Below are positions 6,700-12,661 of a stretch of 21,793 nt of DNA, one piece after another; position 1 is the first letter of the stretch, and each line of letters starts with the position of its first letter. Location: positions 1-21,793 of the forward strand of contig CAMPAA010000022.1 in NCBI GenBank assembly GCA_946631345.1. The letters are read 5' to 3'. Below the pieces are notes generated by a model. It saw nothing but the letters and a program-made list of their open reading frames with translations, searched no databases and was not told the origin of the DNA. This stretch comes from an uncultured Verrucomicrobiota bacterium (GTDB lineage: Bacteria > Verrucomicrobiota > Kiritimatiellia > RFP12 > UBA1067). The translations under genes and the position numbers were made by a program.

Positions 6700-7587
6700 T
6701 CAGAACTGGTACTGTACCGAGAACACCGCTCCCGAGCCCACCCCGAGATTCTTTGCGCTGCCGTGCTGGTAGAACTTGTCCTTGTCCCCCGTCTCCGCGA
6801 ACGCGGCCACCAGAGTGAGCTGCTTCGTCACGAACCACGCGACATGCGCATCCCAGTAGTCGTGGTTGCGTATTCCGTCGCCGGCGTCAACTCCCTGCTT
6901 GTACTCAACGCCTATGGCCACGTTCTCCGCCGGCAGCACGTCGATGTTGCCGAACGCGACAACGTCGTAGTCGTTGTGGCCAACGACGCCGTTCACGACC
7001 TCGTCCGAGAGCAGAAGGCCTGCGGAGAGCAGGATTGGCCACGGCGTCTGCGTGATGAGTTTGGACGCCACGACGTATGCGTCGAATCCGTCGTTGTCGA
7101 GACCGAGCGCATCGACCGTGCGGGAATCGGTGTACTTGTACACGCCTCCTACGGCGAGCGCCGGCACCCATGAGGTGTCGAAGGCGTTTTCGTCGAGGAA
7201 CCGCACCTTCGCGCCGAGGTTGTAGGTGTTTATCGACTTGTCGCCGTACTTGTGCGCATTCACGAAACCGTACCCAGCCGAGACCTCGAGGCGCTGGGCG
7301 AACGTGATCGCCGCCGAGCCGGCCCACCAGTTCACGCCGGCGTCATTGAGGTTCACGTACCATGCGCCGACCTGCGGTTTCGACACGACCTTGTTCACGC
7401 TGTTGGATTCGCCCCCTTCCCACGGCAGGCCTGCCGTGTAGGCGAGGGGGTTGAAGGCTATGCCCCCCGTACCTTGCAGGTTGTTCAGCGGCACTCCGCC
7501 GTATGCCGCTCCGATGGAAGCGGCCGCCGCCAGTACGAGCGATGCGATGCGGGTGGACTTTGTGTTTGCGTTGCTGATGTTGTTCAT
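6700..7587 (-). CDS. DUF3034 family outer-membrane protein
   Basis: A 295-residue exported protein with a signal peptide (basic N-terminus, hydrophobic SLVLAAAASIGAAYG, cleavage near residue 30). It then has the DUF3034 opening VPLNNLQGTGGIAFNPLAY. The rest alternates hydrophobic and polar residues, with many aromatic girdle residues and acidic turns (for example YGDKSINTYNLGAKVRFL). It ends in aromatic phenylalanine (FSVQYQF), the usual beta-barrel assembly signal. It is thus very probably an outer-membrane beta-barrel. The family has no agreed function. AAGGAG lies 8 bases before the ATG. It sits 49 bases after metY and before thiS, separated from thiS by a hairpin. This raises the possibility that it admits a sulfur or thiamine-related compound, but that is inference from position only. 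Confidence 0.8.
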   Translation of the reverse strand: MNNISNANTKSTRIASLVLAAAASIGAAYGGVPLNNLQGTGGIAFNPLAYTAGLPWEGGESNSVNKVVSKPQVGAWYVNLNDAGVNWWAGSAAITFAQRLEVSAGYGFVNAHKYGDKSINTYNLGAKVRFLDENAFDTSWVPALAVGGVYKYTDSRTVDALGLDNDGFDAYVVASKLITQTPWPILLSAGLLLSDEVVNGVVGHNDYDVVAFGNIDVLPAENVAIGVEYKQGVDAGDGIRNHDYWDAHVAWFVTKQLTLVAAFAETGDKDKFYQHGSAKNLGVGSGAVFSVQYQF

Positions 7588-7636
7588 GTTCTTTTCTCCT
7601 TTTATGCCTTTCGGCGTTGTTGTTTGCTGGGTTGCT

Positions 7637-8941
7637 TCAGATCTGATCGAATGCGTCGTCGAGCGCGGCGATGATGTCGTCTATGTGCTCGATGCCGATA
7701 GAGAGGCGGATGAGCTCTGGAGCAATGCCGCCCTTCCGCAAATCCTCCTCCGACAGCTGCGAGTGGGTTGTGGACGCCGGATGGATTATGAGGCTCTTCG
7801 CGTCGCCCACGTTTGCGAGAATCGAAAAGATGTCGCCGTTCGCGGCGTCAGCGAACCTGCGCGCCTCGTCGGCGCCGCCCTTCACGCCAAACACCACCAC
7901 GCCGCCCGCGCCATTCGGCAGATACTTCGCCGCCAGCTCAGGCTGCGTGAGCGTCGGGTACTTGACCCACGCCACCTTCGGATGGTTCTGGAGATGCCTG
8001 GCCACCGCAAGCGCATTCTCGCTGTGCCGCGCGGCGCGGAGCGGCAGGGATTCCACCCCCTGCAGGAACTGCCATGCGGCATCGGGCGCCAGCGTCGGCC
8101 CCTGGTTGCGGACGCCTACCGTCAGCAGTCGTATCGCGAACGCAATCGGGCGAAGAGGCTCCGGCAGGTCATGCGCGAAGCGGAGGCCGTGGTAGCCGCG
8201 GTCCGGTTCGTTGTAGAGCGCGAACTTCGGGTCGGTCCAGTCGAACTTGCCGGAGTCCGTCACAACGCCGCCGATACCGGCACCATGGCCGCCAATCCAC
8301 TTCGAAAGCGAGTGTATCACGAGGTCGGCTCCATGCTCGATCGGCCTAAGCAGCGTGGGCGGCGTGAATGTCGCGTCCACCACGAGCGGCAGATGATGCC
8401 GATGGGCGACCTCGGCGTACCTCTCTATGTCGGCGATGTCGAGAGCGGGGTTGCCGACCGTTTCGATGAACAGGAGCCTAGTCTTCCCGTTTATCGCCGC
8501 CTCGACAGCCTCGAAGTCGTTTACCGGAGTGAAGTTCACCTTGATGCCAACGTTCGGGAGGATGGCGTCGAACTGGCTGAACGTGCCGCCGTAGAGGTTG
8601 TTGGCCGCAACAATCTCGTCTCCGGCGCGTGCGATGTTCGTGATGGTGAAGTATATGGCCGCCGTGCCGGACGCGAGCGTCTTCGACGCCGCACCGCCCT
8701 CGAGCGCCGCGATGCGCTTTTCAAGGACGTCGTTGGTTGGATTCATCAGGCGGGCGTAGATGTTGCCGAGTTCGCGCAGTGCGAAAAGGTCCGCGCCATG
8801 CTTGGAGTCGCGGAAGTTGTACGCCGTGGTGCGGTACACCGGCACCGCGCGAGCGTATGTCGCCGGGTCGCCGTGGGCATCCTGCCCGGCGTGAACCGCC
8901 AGCGTCTCCAGATGCAGTTTGCGTTCTTTCCTGTCGCTCAT
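7637..8941 (-). CDS. metY: O-acetylhomoserine sulfhydrylase / aminocarboxypropyltransferase MetY
   Basis: A PLP enzyme of the Cys/Met metabolism family that makes homocysteine from O-acetylhomoserine and sulfide. K214 in HSLSKWIGGHG is the Schiff-base lysine. Also visible are the N-terminal TLAVHAGQDAHGDPATYARAVPVYRTTAYNF region (written here in part: HAGQD, VPVYRTTAY), the subunit-crossing tyrosine and arginine in IYARLMNPT (about 61-69), and the substrate-binding C-terminal LIIHPASTTHSQL and IRLSIGIEHIDDI. At 434 residues it is the standard MetY size and longer than MetB/MetC (about 390). It is the first gene of the sulfur/thiazole cluster, with its own promoter region upstream and a GAGAGG ribosome-binding site 7 bases before ATG. 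Confidence 0.93.
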   Translation of the reverse strand: MSDRKERKLHLETLAVHAGQDAHGDPATYARAVPVYRTTAYNFRDSKHGADLFALRELGNIYARLMNPTNDVLEKRIAALEGGAASKTLASGTAAIYFTITNIARAGDEIVAANNLYGGTFSQFDAILPNVGIKVNFTPVNDFEAVEAAINGKTRLLFIETVGNPALDIADIERYAEVAHRHHLPLVVDATFTPPTLLRPIEHGADLVIHSLSKWIGGHGAGIGGVVTDSGKFDWTDPKFALYNEPDRGYHGLRFAHDLPEPLRPIAFAIRLLTVGVRNQGPTLAPDAAWQFLQGVESLPLRAARHSENALAVARHLQNHPKVAWVKYPTLTQPELAAKYLPNGAGGVVVFGVKGGADEARRFADAANGDIFSILANVGDAKSLIIHPASTTHSQLSEEDLRKGGIAPELIRLSIGIEHIDDIIAALDDAFDQI

Positions 8942-8970
8942 TATTTGCCTCTCTTTCTTTCGTGCTTTTC

Positions 8971-9026
8971 GGCCAAAACCCTTATTGGCCTCAACGCCGC
9001 GATAGTATAGACTTTGCCGCGTCTAT
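8971..9026 (-). promoter_or_regulatory. metY promoter region with leader hairpin and operator-like repeat
   Basis: A -10 box TATACT lies at 9009-9004 with a GC-rich discriminator (ATCGCGGCG). No good -35 is visible. Overlapping the -10 is an inverted repeat, ATAGAC (9007-9012) and GTCTAT (9021-9026), with an 8-base spacer. In the predicted leader, GGCCAA and TTGGCC (8971-8976 with 8985-8990) form a 6-bp hairpin with an 8-base loop. I see no SAM, TPP or cobalamin riboswitch core in this short leader. Confidence 0.4.
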
Positions 9027-9051
9027 CGGCATATCGGAAGTTTCAAGCATT

Positions 9052-9074
9052 GGCCATAGCATAAACCTATGGCC
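9052..9074. repeat. Perfect 8-bp inverted repeat upstream of metY
   Basis: GGCCATAG (9052-9059) and CTATGGCC (9067-9074) are perfect inverted copies around a 7-base spacer. The element is about 45 bases upstream of the metY -10 box and well past the terminator of the preceding gene, so a protein-binding site is as likely as an RNA hairpin. No U-tract follows on either strand. Confidence 0.45.
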
Positions 9075-9125
9075 GCAATACTGCATTGGAACGCGCAACG
9101 CGCGTTCAGTATGCACAGGGGGGCG

Positions 9126-9157
9126 CAACAAAAACAGCCCCGCACGATTCTCGGGCT
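9126..9157 (-). terminator. Intrinsic terminator of the secreted-protein operon
   Basis: On the minus strand, 3 bases after the TAG stop at 9163-9161, AGCCCG pairs with CGGGGCT (one bulged G). It is followed directly by GTTTTTGTTG. This is the clearest rho-independent terminator in the window and ends the operon starting at the 12464-12493 promoter. Confidence 0.75.
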
Positions 9158-9160
9158 ATT

Positions 9161-10684
9161 CTACCGCACAGGCTTGCGACGGGCTGGATACGGGCACCGC
9201 AAACGCGACCCTGACACTCCAGGCTCTGCGGCTGATGCGGCGAGCGCCCTGAGCGCGGGCAGAAGGTCTTGCTCGAAGTTGAACACGCCAAAGCCCGTGC
9301 AACCCGCCGCCCTGAGCTCCGCAATCTGTCCGCGCATGCGCTCCACCCCGCGCCCGTCATCCTGCCAGCATCGCAGCCCGAGCGTTGGCACTATGCGTTT
9401 CACGTCCGCAGCCGCCGCCTCCTTGCGCAGCACGCCGCCGAACATCTCCACCGACTGTGTGTAGGACATCGGGTGTACGGCGTCGACGCAGCCTGCGGAA
9501 ATCCACTCCGGCCAGTCCTGCGCCACATGCCAAGCCGCATTGCCTGCCGCCGGGAACACCGACGCGGTCAGCTCGATTCCGTTGTCGACCCCCCGCACCC
9601 TCGCAGCCGCATTCTTCAGCAGTGACGTGATGGTGTCGCATCGGAAACTCTTCCACTTCTGCGCGAGCCTGGCGTCGCTCCGCACATCCTTGGGCCAATT
9701 ATCGACCCGCCTTCCGGCAAACGCCTCAAAGCGCTCCCTGCAACCCGCGCAGAAGCACGCCCCCTCGTTCGGGTAGCGGATGTAGTCGTAGTGGATGCCG
9801 TCAACCCCAAGCCCGGCAATCTCCGCCACCACATCCATGAATCTGCTTCGGTTCACGGGATGCGTAGGGCAATGCCATTCGCCGCTAACCTTCCCATCGA
9901 ACGAGACGGCCATGAGCCCTTCGTCCGTTGCACGCTTCAGCTCATCCGCAATGTCCTTGCGAGACGATGGCGGAGATGCGAGGAACGATACGATCCAAGC
10001 ATGGTACTTCACACCCCCGCGCCGACATTCCCGCAGGAGCGCCGCCAGCGCATCGCCCTTCTCGTCCACCTGTGGACTCGTCCGAAGAGCCTTTGACCTG
10101 TAGAACGCCACATCCGCATAGGCCACTGCCGTGCAGTAGTCCGTGAATCCGCAGGCCTTCAGCTCGCGCACCGTATTCGCCGCCCCGTGCGCGTCGCGCG
10201 TCAGCCCCCACGAGTAGTGCGAATAGGCTGTGCGCCGTTCCCCAGGCGCAGCGTCGAGCAGGCGCGGCACCGGCGTGACTTCGCCCATCTCAATCTCGGT
10301 GGAGCCGTTGCCGCAACGCCACGCCGTGAGCCTCATGCGCGTGAGAGAGTTCCAGCCTGCCGGGGATCCCTCGATCCTCGCGTGGCCGAGGTTCACGCAC
10401 ATTCGCGTTTTCGCGCAGTCCGGCGAGAACCTGAGGGAATACCATCCGCCTCCGCTCTCGAAGGAAAGCCCAAAGTCGGAGAACTCCGAAAGGTCGCCCA
10501 CCCTGAAGTCGAACGCCACCGCCGCCGCCTTTGAGAGATCGACCGTGAACGGATACGTCCAGGTAAGGCGGGACTGCGGTTCGCGCCCAGGCCGCACTTG
10601 CAGCGTACGTGCGGACGATGCGTCGCAAAGCGCCGCCGATACAAGAAAGGCGGCCATCGAAAGCCGCCTTGCCGAACGCCGCAT
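9161..10684 (-). CDS. Secreted GHL10/YddW-like glycosyl hydrolase
   Basis: This 507-residue protein has a signal peptide (RRLSMAAFLVSAALCDASSA). A beta-rich region of about 120 residues follows, perhaps carbohydrate-binding, and then a TIM-barrel of the glycosyl hydrolase-like 10 (DUF187/YddW) family. The signature GVDGIHYDYIRYPNEG is at about 293-308. It is followed by a cysteine pair, CFCAGC, common in these proteins. The DAVHPMSYTQ segment is the family's late barrel strand. The exact substrate of the family is poorly known; peptidoglycan or a polysaccharide are the usual suggestions. Its ATG at 10684 shares a base with the TGA of the SUMF1-like gene (TGATG). An in-frame GTG at 10687 is an alternative start, 6 bases from the AGGAGG site against 9 for the ATG. 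The last 20 residues are basic and look unstructured. Confidence 0.85.
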   Translation of the reverse strand: MRRSARRLSMAAFLVSAALCDASSARTLQVRPGREPQSRLTWTYPFTVDLSKAAAVAFDFRVGDLSEFSDFGLSFESGGGWYSLRFSPDCAKTRMCVNLGHARIEGSPAGWNSLTRMRLTAWRCGNGSTEIEMGEVTPVPRLLDAAPGERRTAYSHYSWGLTRDAHGAANTVRELKACGFTDYCTAVAYADVAFYRSKALRTSPQVDEKGDALAALLRECRRGGVKYHAWIVSFLASPPSSRKDIADELKRATDEGLMAVSFDGKVSGEWHCPTHPVNRSRFMDVVAEIAGLGVDGIHYDYIRYPNEGACFCAGCRERFEAFAGRRVDNWPKDVRSDARLAQKWKSFRCDTITSLLKNAAARVRGVDNGIELTASVFPAAGNAAWHVAQDWPEWISAGCVDAVHPMSYTQSVEMFGGVLRKEAAAADVKRIVPTLGLRCWQDDGRGVERMRGQIAELRAAGCTGFGVFNFEQDLLPALRALAASAAEPGVSGSRLRCPYPARRKPVR

Positions 10685-12051
10685 CACTCAAGTCCTCCTC
10701 GGCATGCCACCCTGAAACCGTTCTCGTAGTTCAAAGACGTAGCAACATCGTAAAAGCGCTGCCCCAGCCGGCATAGCCGCGCCTCCTTGCTCCAGCTTCC
10801 GCCTCGGCGGGCCACATTTTCCGCATCTCCGCCGTTCTCTGCCGTTATCACGGCACCGTTCTTTGAAATGATGTTCTGAAGCCAATGGTCGAGGCAAAGT
10901 TCGTAAATGTTGCCTTGCGTGTCGTAAAGTCCCCAGTTGTTCGGGGCGTAGGAGCCTACCGCCGCCGTGGCTCCGTCTATAATGGTGCCGGCTTTGCGAA
11001 TGTAGGTGCCGTAGTTGGCGGCCACGGACGTATCGCCACCGTTGTAGTCCCTGCCGCCGTTCACCCGGTAGCGCCCCGGGAGGTTCGCGTCCACATACTG
11101 GTCGCCAACCGTAAGCCCATTGCTGTGGTAGCCCGTTCCGCATCCGGCTCTGGCCGCAAACTCCCACTGCGCCTCGCTCGGCAGGTCGAAGTCTAGCTTG
11201 TTGCCGAGAAGACTGCGCATCCGGTAGAGGAACGAACCGGCGCCCGGAGGATTAGGCCATACTATGTCGGCGGAGTATCTGGAGTCTCCGTTGCGTATCT
11301 CGTTGTAGGACACCTGCTCCACAGGGCGCAGCATCCAGTCCGTCACGTATCCGTCGGTGTAGTATGACGGCTTGCTGCGAACGGAGCCGTTCACATACTG
11401 CCACTGCATCTGCGTGACCGGGAACACGCCGATGTAGTAGTCGTTCGTGAGAGTCACGGAGTGGCTCAGGCTCTCGGAATACGTTGGCGTCTCAATGGTG
11501 GCGTTTGCGCCCATAACCCATGTGACGTTGCGGGCAGGGATCTTGCGCAGCACCATCATGCTCTTGCGGTACTCCTCGTTCGCGAGAAGCCCGCCAGGAA
11601 GCGCATCCTCGCTCGTGAAGTAGCGGATCTTCTTCTCCGCCGTGCCGGTGAGGTCCACCACGAGATAATCAGGCGTGGCGTTCATCGCCCAGGCGCGCAC
11701 CACCACGCGCGAGCCGTTCGCCGGTATCGAATGCCCCGGCCAGGACTTCCATGGGCGCCACGTGATCGTGCGCCCGGTTCCTGCTGCGACTTCGCAGTTC
11801 ACGTCGCCGCCGAGATCGCCGATGTTGCCGTCGCCGATCGAGACCCATTCCCCTGTCGCCGCGCAGTTCGTCTGCACATCCACCGTCACCACGCCGGACG
11901 TGTTCTTCAGGTCGTAGGTTATCGTCACCACGTGCGAGGCGTCCTGCGAAAACCCGACGTTCTCCACCTCCGGCATCACTCCAAACGCCGCACTCGCCGC
12001 AATGGCGGCAGCGAACGGCATTATCGCTCTTATCGCTTTTGCTGATTTCAT
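10684..12051 (-). CDS. Secreted SUMF1/formylglycine-generating-enzyme-like protein
   Basis: A signal peptide (about residues 1-24) is followed by a beta-sandwich region (about 25-130, FSQDASHVVTITYDLKNTSG). After that comes a SUMF1/FGE-sulfatase fold with FPVTQMQWQYVNG, LPSEAQWEFAARAG, NWGLYDTQGNIYELCLDHW and RRGGSWSKEARLCRLGQRF. True FGE needs two copper-binding cysteines in the GGSYxCxxxxC stretch. Here the first position is lysine (GGSWSK) and the second cysteine is kept (RLC), so formylglycine formation is unlikely. I start at the ATG at 12051, because the GGAG is 7 bases away from it. The in-frame ATG two codons earlier (12057) is too close to the ribosome-binding site. It lies 23 bases after the small secreted gene and overlaps the GHL10 gene by 1 base. 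The role is unknown; a structural or binding function at the cell surface is my inference. Confidence 0.85.
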   Translation of the reverse strand: MKSAKAIRAIMPFAAAIAASAAFGVMPEVENVGFSQDASHVVTITYDLKNTSGVVTVDVQTNCAATGEWVSIGDGNIGDLGGDVNCEVAAGTGRTITWRPWKSWPGHSIPANGSRVVVRAWAMNATPDYLVVDLTGTAEKKIRYFTSEDALPGGLLANEEYRKSMMVLRKIPARNVTWVMGANATIETPTYSESLSHSVTLTNDYYIGVFPVTQMQWQYVNGSVRSKPSYYTDGYVTDWMLRPVEQVSYNEIRNGDSRYSADIVWPNPPGAGSFLYRMRSLLGNKLDFDLPSEAQWEFAARAGCGTGYHSNGLTVGDQYVDANLPGRYRVNGGRDYNGGDTSVAANYGTYIRKAGTIIDGATAAVGSYAPNNWGLYDTQGNIYELCLDHWLQNIISKNGAVITAENGGDAENVARRGGSWSKEARLCRLGQRFYDVATSLNYENGFRVACRGGLE

Positions 12052-12074
12052 GTGCATGCTCCTTGTTTGATTTG

Positions 12075-12425
12075 CTACCTTAAGATGAACAACGACCCGG
12101 GAAGGTCCGTCTCGAGACTGCGCGCCAGCGTAGCGGTGCCCGCCGTGAACATGCGGCTCTCAAGCTGTGAGCCTGAGCCTGCCGACTCTGCCTCATCCCA
12201 CCCGCCCGAGAGGAACATTGCGTCAATCGATACCACGGCCTGATGCACCACCGTGGCACCGCGCCCCGAGACATCCCAGTATCCGGCATTGGCGCTGCCG
12301 GTATCCGCCCGCCCGTAGTCGTCAATCGTCGCAGTGTCGGCGCGTGTCCGCAGAAGAGCCGCAGCGCCCAGCACGGCAGACACACAGACACACATTTTCG
12401 CCAAACGGCTGAAATTCGAATCCAT
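12075..12425 (-). CDS. Small secreted protein of unknown function
   Basis: This 116-residue protein has a probable signal peptide (LAKMCVCVSAVLGAAALLRTRA, cleavage near residue 29). The mature part is about 87 residues, rich in Gly, Ala and Ser, with no cysteine. I recognise no family. It is supported as a gene by the strong promoter at 12464-12493, by AAGAAGG about 9 bases before its ATG, and by its position as the first gene of an operon with the secreted SUMF1-like protein and the GHL10 hydrolase. The overlapping alternative frame (12080-12433) is arginine- and cysteine-rich, lacks a signal peptide and is rejected. It could be a partner or substrate of the SUMF1-like protein, but no motif says so. 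Confidence 0.65.
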   Translation of the reverse strand: MDSNFSRLAKMCVCVSAVLGAAALLRTRADTATIDDYGRADTGSANAGYWDVSGRGATVVHQAVVSIDAMFLSGGWDEAESAGSGSQLESRMFTAGTATLARSLETDLPGSLFILR

Positions 12426-12463
12426 CTAAGCAACCTTCTTTTCCTTGAACGAAAAACGCGCGC

Positions 12464-12493
12464 AATATATCATAAGCGTTTTTTTTTTGTCAA
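12464..12493 (-). promoter_or_regulatory. Strong promoter of the secreted-protein operon
   Basis: On the minus strand there is a perfect -35 TTGACA at 12493-12488. After an 18-base A-rich spacer comes TATATT at 12469-12464, with a TGA extension before it and a very GC-rich discriminator (GCGCGCG) after it. The start codon at 12425 is about 32 bases past the expected transcription start. This is the best -35/-10 pair in the window. Confidence 0.8.
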
Positions 12494-12600
12494 GGTTTTT
12501 TGTCGGTTTCAGCCCCGCCGCACATACGCTTGCACCCACTCGCGGACGCCTCCTGTATAGGCCGCCATGCAAGGGGGGGCGTTCAGCAACGCAATTAGGG

Positions 12601-12629
12601 TAGCATGCCAAGATAGGCTATGCTATAAT
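12601..12629 (+). promoter_or_regulatory. Promoter and operator-like repeat of the GH2 gene
   Basis: A perfect -10 TATAAT at 12624-12629 is preceded by TGC (extended -10); the -35 is poor. An inverted repeat TAGCATGCC (12601-12609) against GGC-T-ATGCTA (12616-12625), with one extra base, covers the -35 to -10 spacer and the first two bases of the -10. A weak -35 together with a repeat over the promoter suits a regulated sugar-catabolic gene. Confidence 0.5.
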
Positions 12630-12661
12630 TTCAGGCACAACAGAAGAGAGAGGAGAGGATC

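Noticed and set aside
7451..9010. 519-codon open frame on the plus strand
   Set aside because: It lies antisense to metY and the start of the DUF3034 gene, with shadow-like composition (arginine, valine, glutamate runs) and no recognisable motif.
8942..9060. Possible SAM or TPP riboswitch before metY
   Set aside because: The leader after the likely transcription start is only about 55 bases, and I see none of the conserved cores of these riboswitches.
10684..12051. Assignment of the SUMF1-like protein as an active formylglycine-generating enzyme
   Set aside because: The first catalytic cysteine position is lysine, and no sulfatase gene is present in the window.
12426..12611. 61-codon minus-strand open frame upstream of the small secreted gene
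   Set aside because: It runs through the strong promoter at 12464-12493 and would be coded by the poly-A spacer (KKK run); not a plausible gene.
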